9,725 nucleotides of DNA from an uncultured Bacilli bacterium (GCA_947623645.1 CANQHK010000038.1:1-9725), one strand, 5' to 3'; counted from the stretch's first letter, positions 1 to 6,227 are shown. Numbers and translations: made by a program. The notes: generated from the sequence alone by a model not told the origin.

Positions 1-507
1 ACTAGAGGTTTCCATACTTAAAATTTTACAACCATCTTCCCGAAACCGTTTAAAATATTTATAAAGACGATCCGCATCTGGTGTGGTATTAACAATTTTT
101 TCTTGAAAACTTTTGGAAAAAATTCCATTGGTCCCCATATAACCACAAACATTTCCTAATAAACTTTGAATCATCATCGCAATGGTTGTTTTTCCATTGG
201 TTCCCGTAACTCCAACAAGGGTTAAATCATCATCCTGAAAATCATAAAATTTTCTAGCCAAAGAAATTAATTCTTGATTGGTATTTTCTACTTTGATAAT
301 TGGAACTGAATACTCTCCAACATCTTTGGATACAACAATAGCACTTGCCCCATTTTTGATAGCATCTTCGATAAAATCATGACGATCCCGATTGACCCCC
401 ATGACACAAACAAATAAATCTCCTTCTTTTACATCTTTAGAATTAATTTTAATATCTTGAATCGGCGTATCACCATACCCTGGATAAAGTTCATCTAATT
501 TCTTCAC
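1..507 (-). CDS. murE: MurE-type UDP-N-acetylmuramoyl-peptide ligase, N-terminal part (runs off the window)
   Basis: Cytoplasmic peptidoglycan precursor ligase that adds the third stem-peptide residue (Lys or meso-DAP) to UDP-MurNAc-L-Ala-D-Glu, using ATP. Seen here: 169 residues of the N-terminus, starting at GTG (505-507) with an ideal AGGAGG eight bases upstream. Residues 1-90 are the UDP-binding N-terminal domain, containing INSKDVKEGDLFVC. The central ATPase domain opens with the Mur-ligase P-loop GVTGTNGKTT (99-108), followed by NTTPDA (140-145) and METSS (165-169), which favour MurE over MurC, MurD or MurF. The C-terminal ligase domain, which would show the amino acid specificity, is outside the window. 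It starts 36 bp after the truB stop with no terminator between, so co-transcription is likely. A weak extra promoter (TTCAGT, 17 bp, TATAGT) could lie at the end of truB. The lone open 5' frame fits a normal gene cut by the window edge. Confidence 0.93.
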   Translation of the reverse strand, partial: MKKLDELYPGYGDTPIQDIKINSKDVKEGDLFVCVMGVNRDRHDFIEDAIKNGASAIVVSKDVGEYSVPIIKVENTNQELISLARKFYDFQDDDLTLVGVTGTNGKTTIAMMIQSLLGNVCGYMGTNGIFSKSFQEKIVNTTPDADRLYKYFKRFREDGCKILSMETSS

Positions 508-543
508 GATTGTTTCCTCCTACTCTACTATAAAATATTCTTT

Positions 544-1416
544 TTAATTACTGAAGTTCCTTTGAACAAAGACTTTTTTAGGTTTCATCCACTCTCCATC
601 TGGAACATAAATTGCAAGAAGCTCTTGTCGTTCGTTATAAAAACAAGTAAGTTCCGTAATTTCACATTTTAACTTGCATCCATTCTGAATTTTTTGAAGA
701 ACAAAGGAATCGGTAATGATTTTTTTCGGATAATTTTTTAATGCGAGGGCAAAAGACAAACCATCTTTTTCTTCTAAATCATCCATTTTTTTAGCGAGAG
801 TTAAATCAAAAATTCCTTCTTTTTCCCTTCTTAAATTTTTCATAATGCATGGACTTCCTAATTTTTCTCCCAAATCACGAATCAAACTTCGAATATAACA
901 TCCCTTGCTAACTCTTACTCGAAAAGAAAATGTTTGGTACCCATCTTCCATAGAAACATCCAAAAGTTCGATGGAAAAAATATCGACTTTTCTTTTGGGA
1001 AGGGAAACCTCTTGTTGAAGTCTAGCATATTCATAAAGCCTTTTCCCATCAACATGAACAGCAGAATATTTTGGAACTTCTTGAAGATAACTTCCTAAAA
1101 AACTTTTTAAAGCGTCTTCAATTTGTTTCTTTGAAAAAGAAACCCTCTCATGATACTTTAAATTCCCTGTACAATCCAAGGTATCCGATTCGACTCCAAC
1201 CATTACTTCTGCAAGATACTCTTTCTCATCATTTACTAAAAATTCAAGAATTTTCGTTCCTTCTCCAACTGCTACCACCAAAACTCCTGTTGCTAATGGA
1301 TCGAGTGTTCCTGCATGCCCGACTTTTTTGGTATGAAACTTTTTTACAAGTTGATTACAGACATCTCTACTTGTTATTCCTTTTTCTTTATCAATTATAT
1401 AAATCCCACTTGTCAT
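544..1416 (-). CDS. truB: tRNA pseudouridine(55) synthase TruB
   Basis: Converts U55 in the T-loop of elongator tRNAs to pseudouridine. 290 residues, the usual length for the family. The catalytic motif is HAGTLDPLATGVL, with the nucleophile Asp at residue 39. The conserved VPKYSAVHVDGKRLYEYAR segment lies near residue 125, and RVSKGCYIRSLIRDLGEKLG near 180 carries the conserved Tyr and Arg of the active site. A short C-terminal region corresponds to a PUA-like tail. The reading frame can be extended 12 codons to an ATG at 1452, but that stretch contains the TATAAT promoter box. I therefore chose the ATG at 1416, which has a modest AGGAT Shine-Dalgarno five bases upstream and begins the family-typical MTSGIYIIDKEKG. 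It stops with TAA 36 bp before the murE start. Pairing with murE is uncommon; truB is usually next to rbfA or ribF. Confidence 0.96.
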   Translation of the reverse strand: MTSGIYIIDKEKGITSRDVCNQLVKKFHTKKVGHAGTLDPLATGVLVVAVGEGTKILEFLVNDEKEYLAEVMVGVESDTLDCTGNLKYHERVSFSKKQIEDALKSFLGSYLQEVPKYSAVHVDGKRLYEYARLQQEVSLPKRKVDIFSIELLDVSMEDGYQTFSFRVRVSKGCYIRSLIRDLGEKLGSPCIMKNLRREKEGIFDLTLAKKMDDLEEKDGLSFALALKNYPKKIITDSFVLQKIQNGCKLKCEITELTCFYNERQELLAIYVPDGEWMKPKKVFVQRNFSN

Positions 1417-1440
1417 ATTGCATCCTACTTTTCTAATCCT

Positions 1441-1469
1441 ATTATACCGCACTTTTTAAAAGAAGAAAA
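1441..1469 (-). promoter_or_regulatory. Probable promoter of truB-murE
   Basis: On the minus strand a perfect TATAAT (1441-1446) lies 24 bp before the truB ATG. The -35 position, 17 bp away (1464-1469), reads TTTTCT and is a poor match to TTGACA. The predicted transcript leader is only about 18 bases. The perfect -10 and its position support a promoter; the weak -35 limits confidence. Confidence 0.5.
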
Positions 1470-1470
1470 G

Positions 1471-1497
1471 AAAAAAAGAATCTGTTGTAAAACAACA
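1471..1497 (-). terminator. Weak hairpin after rpoD: terminator or operator
   Basis: A perfect inverted repeat TGTTGT-3 nt-ACAACA (1483-1497) lies 37 bp after the rpoD stop. On the minus strand it is followed, after five bases, by a run of seven T (1471-1477). The stem is short and AT-rich, so termination would be leaky. As it also lies just upstream of the truB promoter, a repressor-binding palindrome is an alternative reading. Confidence 0.35.
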
Positions 1498-1533
1498 TAA
1501 CTTTTTTTCTTCTTAAAAGTAAACCAAACGAAA

Positions 1534-3342
1534 CTACTTTAAATTTCTACTTTTTACAAGCCTTTTACTTTCATGCGTAGGAGCTTTCAATAAATATTTT
1601 CGATTTCTGGAACTAAATGGACAAATTCCTTGAACTTCCATATGTTCTAGATTAACACGAAGTTTTTGAAGCAGATCAAAAAATTCTTTTTCTTCTTTTT
1701 TCGATTTTTTTGGAGAAACTAAAAGATTTTGTTCTCTTTTTGGTAAATATCCTAAAATCAAATTCACTTCGTCTTTTGTGTATTGTTCGAAATAATCATA
1801 AACACTAGAAGGGTATAAATTCTTTGAAGAAAGGCTCTGTTTTTCTTCTTTCGAATAGCTTCTCCGTTCTGATTGCATAGATTCTAAAGATGATTTAGAA
1901 GAAGCATCTACATAAATAGACAAATCCGAAAAATATGGAGAATTTCTTAATTTTCGAATCGCCCTTGCTTCAATTTGTCGAACTCTTTCACTTGTTATAT
2001 GATAAATTTTTCCAACTTCTTCTAAAGTCATAGGAATTCCTGTATCTAGTCCAAAGCGAAGATATAAAACTTCTCTTTCTCTTTCCTTTAAAGGCACTAG
2101 GTCTACACATTTTTTAACTTCTATTTTCATGCTTTCTTGAAGAATAATCTCTTCTGGGCCTTTCTTTTCATCAGGAATAAAGTCACCAAATTCGGAATCT
2201 TCGTGATCATGAACAACGGTATTTAAACTTAAAGGCTCTTCTGTAAATTTTTCCAATTCTTTTACATGTTCAATACTTCCAAATTGTTGAGCCAGTTCTT
2301 CCATCGATGGAGTTTTTCCATACTTTTTAAAATAATCGGTGATAAAAGCTTTGTAATTATTCACTTCATCGACTTTATGAATAGGAATTCGAATCGTTCT
2401 TGCTTGATTGGCAATATAACGAGTAATCGATTGCTTAACCCACCAAGTAGCATACGTAGAAAAACGATATCCTTTATTCGGATCAAATTTCTCAATCGTT
2501 TTTAGAAGACCAATGTTTCCTTCTTGAATTAAATCCAAAAATTCAACCCCTCTTCCTGTATAACGTTTCGCAATAGTAATAACTAATCGTAAATTTCTTT
2601 CGGTTAATTCTTTTCTAGCCTCCAAGTCCCCTGCTTGTGCTCTTTTTACTAGCTGTATCTCTTCTTCAAAAGTTAAAACAGGTCCTAATTTTCGAATATT
2701 CGACATATAATCCTGAAGAGCATCGGTTGAATAAGATTCCTTATCTTCTTTTTCATCCATTAAATCATCATCTAAAACATCAATAGAAAGATCTTCTTTT
2801 AAACAATAAGCACTAACAAAAATACGAATCATTTCACTCGAATAAGTTTCTTCTAAAGAGTCCCTTTGAATTTTAGAAAAATCATTTTGAATGAGAACTT
2901 CTACCGCATGATCGAGCACTTCATTTTCTGCCATCAAAGCGAGTGCTTTATCCAAATCTAGAGAAAAATATACTTTTTTTGCTTGTGTTACAAACGTTTG
3001 CAGAAGCCTTCGATTTTCTTCATAACCATCTTTTATCTCCAAATGGTTTAAAATGTTTTCTTCTAATACTGGTTTTGCAATATTAAAGTCTTGCATCAAA
3101 AGCTTTAAATCACTTGAGAGCAAAGAAGAATATTCTTTTTGAAAAGCCTTTTGTAAATCCAATTTCTCACTTTTATTTGCCTTCTGAAGAATATTTTTGA
3201 TAGCAACATAAGAAAGCTTTTCAAATTCTTTTTCTAAAATAGAGTAAGGAAATTTCTTTTCAACTTGCTCCTTTGCATCTTGAAAATATATTTGTAAATC
3301 TTCAAGCGATAATTTTTCCAAATTTTTAATTGTTCCTTTCAT
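1534..3342 (-). CDS. rpoD: Principal-type sigma-70 factor with long N- and C-terminal extensions
   Basis: RNA polymerase sigma factor directing initiation at -10/-35 promoters. The 602 residues greatly exceed the roughly 370 of Bacillus SigA. Regions in order: region 1.2 at about 206-245 (TDALQDYMSNIRKLGPVLTF); region 2 at about 246-320, with LIQEGNIGLL, the core and -10 segment RFSTYATWWVKQSITRYI and ARTIRIPIH; region 3 at about 321-400; region 4 at about 412-467, with the -35 helix-turn-helix TLEEVGKIYHITSERVRQIE. This conservation matches the primary group. Residues 1-205 are mostly predicted helix ending in an acidic stretch (DDDLMDEKEDKE, 191-202). Residues 470-602 form an extension past region 4.2 with a Ser/Lys-rich linker, a compact segment (VYDYFEQYTKDEVNLILGYL, about 514-533) and a basic tail. 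The start at 3342 has GGGGGA seven bases upstream; the frame extends further 5' only inside proS. It is 23 bp after proS, so part of that operon. Confidence 0.95.
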   Translation of the reverse strand: MKGTIKNLEKLSLEDLQIYFQDAKEQVEKKFPYSILEKEFEKLSYVAIKNILQKANKSEKLDLQKAFQKEYSSLLSSDLKLLMQDFNIAKPVLEENILNHLEIKDGYEENRRLLQTFVTQAKKVYFSLDLDKALALMAENEVLDHAVEVLIQNDFSKIQRDSLEETYSSEMIRIFVSAYCLKEDLSIDVLDDDLMDEKEDKESYSTDALQDYMSNIRKLGPVLTFEEEIQLVKRAQAGDLEARKELTERNLRLVITIAKRYTGRGVEFLDLIQEGNIGLLKTIEKFDPNKGYRFSTYATWWVKQSITRYIANQARTIRIPIHKVDEVNNYKAFITDYFKKYGKTPSMEELAQQFGSIEHVKELEKFTEEPLSLNTVVHDHEDSEFGDFIPDEKKGPEEIILQESMKIEVKKCVDLVPLKEREREVLYLRFGLDTGIPMTLEEVGKIYHITSERVRQIEARAIRKLRNSPYFSDLSIYVDASSKSSLESMQSERRSYSKEEKQSLSSKNLYPSSVYDYFEQYTKDEVNLILGYLPKREQNLLVSPKKSKKEEKEFFDLLQKLRVNLEHMEVQGICPFSSRNRKYLLKAPTHESKRLVKSRNLK

Positions 3343-3365
3343 TCCAATTCCCCCTTTTTTAAAAT

Positions 3366-4796
3366 CTAATATTGTTTTCCCCAATAAACCATGAATTTTC
3401 CTTTTCTGCCACAACAAATACAATCGTCCGTCGTAAGAGCATCTTCCAAAGGAATGCAACGAGAAGTAATGCCAAATTCTTCTTTGATCTCTTCTTCACA
3501 TTTTTTGTCCCCGCACCAAGGAGCAAGAACAAAACCACTTTCTTCTTCGATAACAGAAGCCATTTCTTCTTTGGTTTTAGCACGATGAATCATACTATCT
3601 CTACGAGACTTTGCACGTAAATACATATTTTCTTGAATTTCTAATAAAAGTTGAATCACTTCTTCTAAAACATTTTCTAAAGATACTTCTTTTTTTTCTA
3701 AAGTATCTCTTCGATGTAAAACGCAAACATTTTTTTCCAAATCTCTTGGTCCAATTTCAATTCGAACAGGAATTCCTTTCATTTCATTTTCAGCAAAACG
3801 AAAACCTGGAGATTTTTCTCGATCATCAACTTTCACATCGATTCCCTTTTCTTTTAAAGTACGAGCAATTTCATAACTTTTTTCAAGAACCGCATCTTCG
3901 TTTTTACCAATAGGCACAATAACTACTTTAATCGGTGCAATATTCGGTGGTAAAACTAATCCATGATCGTCCCCATGGGTCATAATCATCGCTCCAATTA
4001 CTCTTGTCGTCATTCCCCAAGAAGTTTGATGAACGTATTGAAGTTTATTATCTCGATCCAAATACGTCATATTAAAAGCACGGGCAAAACCATCTCCGAA
4101 ATAATGGGAAGTTCCAGATTGAAGAGCAACACCATTATACATCATAGTTTCAACTGTATACGTATCTACAGCTCCTGCAAACTTTTCTTTTTCCGTCTTT
4201 TTTCCACGAATAACAGGAATTGCTAAAATATCTTCTAAAAAGTCTCCATAAACATTGAGCATTTTCAAAGTCTCTTCCATTGCTTCCTCTTTTGTTGCAT
4301 GAACCGTATGACCTTCTTGCCATAAAAACTCCCTGCTTCTTAAAAAAGGACGAGTTGTTTTTTCCCAACGAACGACACTACACCATTGATTATAAAGTTT
4401 TGGTAAATCCCGATAACTTTTAACAATATTCGCATAATGTTCACAAAATAAAGTCTCACTCGTCGGACGAACGCAAAGTCTTTCGGTTAATTCTTCGCTT
4501 CCACCATGCGTTACCCAAGCAACTTCTGGAGCAAATCCTTCGACATGATCTTTTTCTTTGTTTAAAAGAGACTCTGGAATAAAAAGAGGCATATAAACAT
4601 TTTCATGCCCTGTTTCTTTAAACCTTTTATCCAACTCTTTTTGAATATTTTCCCAAATCGCATACCCATAAGGGCGAATAATCATACAACCCTTTACGGA
4701 AGAGTAATCGATTAAGTCTGCTTTCACACAAACATCGGTATACCACTTTGCAAAATCAACATCGCGACTTGTAATTTCTTTCATTTCTCCTGACAT
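3366..4796 (-). CDS. proS: Prolyl-tRNA synthetase, type 3 (archaeal/eukaryal-like)
   Basis: Class II synthetase that charges tRNA-Pro with proline in the cytoplasm. About 476 residues, lacking the large editing insertion of the longer bacterial type. Seen: TSRDVDFAKWYTDV at the N-terminus; motif 2 around RWEKTTRPFLRSREFLWQEG with HTVHA; motif 3 around WGMTTRVIGAMIMTHGDDHG; an anticodon-binding domain starting near APIKVVIVPIG; and a C-terminal zinc-type domain with Cys in APWCGDKKCEE and DDCICCGRKGK. It ends in Tyr (WGKQY), the hallmark C-terminal Tyr of type 3. Start choice: ATGs at 4802, 4796 and 4784 are in frame. The AGAGGGG site is seven bases before 4796 but touches 4802, so 4796 is preferred; 4784, with its own AGGAG, is possible. 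First gene of the proS-rpoD operon. No T-box leader fits between the promoter and the start. Confidence 0.96.
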   Translation of the reverse strand: MSGEMKEITSRDVDFAKWYTDVCVKADLIDYSSVKGCMIIRPYGYAIWENIQKELDKRFKETGHENVYMPLFIPESLLNKEKDHVEGFAPEVAWVTHGGSEELTERLCVRPTSETLFCEHYANIVKSYRDLPKLYNQWCSVVRWEKTTRPFLRSREFLWQEGHTVHATKEEAMEETLKMLNVYGDFLEDILAIPVIRGKKTEKEKFAGAVDTYTVETMMYNGVALQSGTSHYFGDGFARAFNMTYLDRDNKLQYVHQTSWGMTTRVIGAMIMTHGDDHGLVLPPNIAPIKVVIVPIGKNEDAVLEKSYEIARTLKEKGIDVKVDDREKSPGFRFAENEMKGIPVRIEIGPRDLEKNVCVLHRRDTLEKKEVSLENVLEEVIQLLLEIQENMYLRAKSRRDSMIHRAKTKEEMASVIEEESGFVLAPWCGDKKCEEEIKEEFGITSRCIPLEDALTTDDCICCGRKGKFMVYWGKQY

Positions 4797-4826
4797 TTTC
4801 ATTCCCCTCTCATTTCATCTATTAAT

Positions 4827-4854
4827 ATTATACTAGAAAATTCTAATTTTTCAA
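4827..4854 (-). promoter_or_regulatory. Promoter of the proS-rpoD operon
   Basis: On the minus strand TTGAAA (4849-4854), a 16-bp spacer and a perfect TATAAT (4827-4832). Transcription would start near 4820, giving a leader of about 25 bases with only the ribosome-binding site. It lies directly downstream of the terminator of the short Rpn copy. Confidence 0.8.
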
Positions 4855-4861
4855 GGAAAAA

Positions 4862-4897
4862 ATAGAAAAAGAAAAAAGACCAGAATTTTGATCTTTT
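4862..4897 (-). terminator. Rho-independent terminator of the short rpn copy
   Basis: Minus-strand hairpin with an eight-pair stem (4890-4897 with 4874-4881, two G:U-type pairs) and an eight-base loop, followed by T6, C and T5. It overlaps the stop codon of the upstream gene and insulates it from the proS promoter 10-20 bp further on. Confidence 0.8.
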
Positions 4898-5138
4898 ATT
4901 CTGTAGAGTCTTTTAATTCTTTTAACTCTTGGACGGAAAGCCCCGTACACTCTGCAATTACTTCAAAGGATATCTTTTTATCAATCATTTCTTTGGCAAT
5001 TTTTTGACGTTCCGCTTTTGTTGCCTTTTTTACTGCATCATTGAGAACAACTTGATTTTCTAATTTCTGTCTCTCTTCAAAACTATAGCATCTTGCATAC
5101 AAATCTTCATCCTGATTCATCTTTTCCGATACCTCCAT
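4896..5138 (-). CDS. Short Rpn C-terminal copy: decayed duplicate or free-standing RpnS-like antitoxin
   Basis: 80 codons from the ATG at 5138. A second in-frame ATG at 5120 (74 residues, MNQDEDLYAR...) has GGAGG 11 bases upstream and is the better-supported start, because the first ATG overlaps that GGAGG. The product matches only the C-terminal tail of the adjacent full Rpn protein, including YSFEERQKLENQVVLNDAVK and a final GLSVQELKELKDSTE. It has no nuclease motifs. Sequence upstream (5157-5175) still matches an internal part of the full gene (5671-5689, 18 of 19 bases) in a frame that hits a stop, so this was once a longer copy that lost about 120 bp and was frameshifted. In E. coli, C-terminal Rpn fragments (RpnS) are made separately and block the toxic full-length protein. 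A retained ribosome site, candidate promoter and terminator make a functional small protein plausible, but simple decay is the null. Confidence 0.6.
   Translation of the reverse strand: MEVSEKMNQDEDLYARCYSFEERQKLENQVVLNDAVKKATKAERQKIAKEMIDKKISFEVIAECTGLSVQELKELKDSTE
5020..5136 (-). repeat. Direct repeat, copy 1 of a 117-bp block shared by the two rpn genes
   Basis: Matches 5422-5538 with three visible single-base differences over 117 bp and no gaps. Its limits coincide with functional marks: one end is the GGAGG ribosome site (5132-5136), the other is a single GTTGC unit of the four-residue repeat. Flanking sequence on both sides is clearly more diverged. Confidence 0.9.
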
Positions 5139-5164
5139 CTTTTTTAATATTATTTGTATCTATT

Positions 5165-5193
5165 ATGATATCATATTTCTTCTTGATTTGCAA
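5165..5193 (-). promoter_or_regulatory. Candidate promoter of the short rpn copy
   Basis: Minus strand TTGCAA (5188-5193), 17-bp spacer, TATCAT (5165-5170). The -10 lies inside a perfect 12-bp palindrome TATGATATCATA (5164-5175), a possible operator. The start would be near 5158, leaving a leader of 20-40 bases. The boxes match consensus only moderately in an AT-rich stretch. Confidence 0.4.
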
Positions 5194-5202
5194 GTACAAA
5201 TT

Positions 5203-5239
5203 TCTAAAAAGAAAGAAGACCAAAAGGTCTTGGTCTTCT
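5203..5239 (-). terminator. Rho-independent terminator of the full-length rpn gene
   Basis: Perfect ten-pair stem AGAAGACCAA/TTGGTCTTCT (5230-5239 with 5214-5223) with a six-base loop, then a T-rich tract (TTCTTTTT) on the minus strand. The stem includes the end of the gene's stop codon region. It is related in sequence to the terminator of the short copy, so the duplication included the terminator. Confidence 0.88.
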
Positions 5240-5522
5240 ACTCTGTAGAGTCTTTCAATTCTTCTAACTCTTGGACGGAAAGTCCTACCGATTTCGATAC
5301 AAACTCCATGGTTGCACCATTTTTAAGTAAATTTTTAGCAATCGTTCGTTTAGTTTCTTCTGTTGCCTTTTCTGTTGCTATTTTTGTTGCTTTTTCCGTT
5401 GCTATTTTTGTTGCTTCTTCTGTTGCCTTTTTTACTGCATCATTGAGAACAACTTGATTTTCTAATTTCTGTCTCTCTTCAAAACTGTAGTATCTTGCAT
5501 ATAAATCTTCATCCTGATTCAT
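5238..5522 (-). CDS. Possible internal in-frame small protein, RpnS-like (94 aa)
   Basis: Inside the rpn gene and in the same frame, ATG 5520-5522 (residue 236, MNQDEDLYAR) is preceded by AAGGAGG (5534-5540) with an 11-base gap. A candidate promoter lies at 5611-5639. The predicted product is the C-terminal tail with the four-residue repeats. For E. coli Rpn proteins such C-terminal segments are translated separately and neutralise the full-length toxin. The arrangement is visible; that it is used here is inference. The same start and ribosome site are preserved in the short downstream copy. The GGAGG also encodes ordinary residues, so chance is possible. Confidence 0.4.
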   Translation of the reverse strand: MNQDEDLYARYYSFEERQKLENQVVLNDAVKKATEEATKIATEKATKIATEKATEETKRTIAKNLLKNGATMEFVSKSVGLSVQELEELKDSTE

Positions 5523-6227
5523 CTTTTCCGATACCTCCTTCATGGTATTCTTGATATGATGAGTCGTATGAAGTTTATCAATGCAGTGATTGTAAGTTTC
5601 TACATCATCCATCATAAAGCTTGCACATAAAAGAAACAAATCTTCCTCCGCCTCATCCATCTTTCCTTGATATCTATTATGATACCATAAATCATAACAT
5701 TCTGCAATATTAATGTTGTAAATTTTTAGAATTTGGCTATATTCGTATCCTTCATCATTTTTGAATGTATAAACATCGATTAATTTTTGATGAATAGGAT
5801 CTACATAATAGGTATTCAAGTTGATAAGATACGTAAGAGGAATTTTTTCATAATCTTCCGACTCTTTAACTCCACTTGATGCTACGCGATTCATATAATA
5901 AAGATTGCGGTTCATAATTTGTTGATGGAATTCTTCTTGAACATTTACTTCAACTTCTACTCGGTATTCATTATCTGTTTTAAACTTTACGACAATATCT
6001 CGTTCACACTTTTTTTCAGTCAAAGTTTGATTGGGCATATTTAAAGGGACAAGTTCAATTCTTCCTTCCAAATCTTCATAATCCACTCGAAAGAGTCTCG
6101 ATAAGAAAAAAGTAAGTAACTCTAAATGGTCAGGGTTTCCAAACATCATTTTAAACGCAGGGTCAAATTTAAGAGGGATCTTCTTTCCAGGTTCAAGACT
6201 AGAAACTCTTTTTGCAATGGTCGGCAT
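5238..6227 (-). CDS. Rpn family (PD-(D/E)XK) recombination-promoting nuclease / putative transposase
   Basis: 329 residues. The N-terminus FDPAFKMMFGNPDHLELLTF (21-40) and the core CERDIVVKF...YRVEVEVNVQEEF (74-100) are typical of the PDDEXK_2/Rpn family. The likely active site is Asp77, Glu91 or Glu93 and Gln97, with Gln replacing the usual Lys as is common here. QIMNRNLYYMNRV (103-115) follows. A long helical tail from about 230 includes the four-residue repeats ATEE/ATKI/ATEK (268-291) and ends in GLSVQELEELKDSTE. RpnA of E. coli is a DNA nuclease that promotes RecA-independent recombination, and Rpn proteins can act as toxins against phage. No terminal inverted repeats or target duplications are visible, so despite the 'transposase' label I see no mobile element here. 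The start has AGGAGG six bases upstream. It is transcribed alone, with a downstream terminator. No frameshift; it looks intact. Confidence 0.9.
   Translation of the reverse strand: MPTIAKRVSSLEPGKKIPLKFDPAFKMMFGNPDHLELLTFFLSRLFRVDYEDLEGRIELVPLNMPNQTLTEKKCERDIVVKFKTDNEYRVEVEVNVQEEFHQQIMNRNLYYMNRVASSGVKESEDYEKIPLTYLINLNTYYVDPIHQKLIDVYTFKNDEGYEYSQILKIYNINIAECYDLWYHNRYQGKMDEAEEDLFLLCASFMMDDVETYNHCIDKLHTTHHIKNTMKEVSEKMNQDEDLYARYYSFEERQKLENQVVLNDAVKKATEEATKIATEKATKIATEKATEETKRTIAKNLLKNGATMEFVSKSVGLSVQELEELKDSTE
5362..5433 (-). repeat. 12-bp-period tandem repeat encoding four-residue repeats in the Rpn tail
   Basis: GTTGC (plus strand) recurs at 5362, 5374, 5386, 5398, 5410 and 5422, exactly 12 bp apart. 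Two 24-bp units (5374-5397 and 5398-5421) differ at only two bases. They encode Ala-Thr-x-x repeats (ATEE, ATKI, ATEK, ATKI, ATEK, ATEE; residues 268-291), probably one long helix. Copy number changes keep frame, so the tract can vary in length without breaking the protein. Confidence 0.92.
5422..5538 (-). repeat. Direct repeat, copy 2 of the 117-bp block (within the full rpn gene)
   Basis: Partner of 5020-5136. It spans the internal GGAGG through the first C-terminal GTTGC unit, so it covers the start and the conserved helical part of the proposed internal small protein. Confidence 0.9.
5611..5639 (-). promoter_or_regulatory. Candidate internal promoter within rpn
   Basis: Minus strand TTGTTT (5634-5639), 17-bp spacer, TATGAT (5611-5616), about 90 bp before the internal ATG at 5522. 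The spacing is ideal and the boxes are moderate. As this is coding DNA in an AT-rich genome, a chance match is quite possible. Confidence 0.3.

Noticed and set aside
1071..1436. Plus-strand open frame of 121 codons across truB
   Set aside because: It lies antisense to a well-supported truB, has a Leu/Phe-rich low-complexity product and no ribosome-binding site.
3343..3459. 39-codon upstream extension of the sigma factor frame
   Set aside because: It falls inside proS in another frame, has no homology to sigma factors, and a good ribosome site precedes the ATG at 3342.
3359..3583. Minus-strand 74-codon frame inside the proS 3' end
   Set aside because: Out-of-frame shadow of proS with a Lys/Leu-rich composition.
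4803..4860. T-box or other riboswitch leader before proS
   Set aside because: The promoter leaves only about 25 bases of leader, far too short for a T-box.
5188..5457. Plus-strand open frame of 89 codons opposite the rpn repeat tract
   Set aside because: It is antisense to the rpn tail. Its Val/Ala/Phe-rich repeats are just the other strand of the 12-bp repeat, and it has no Shine-Dalgarno.
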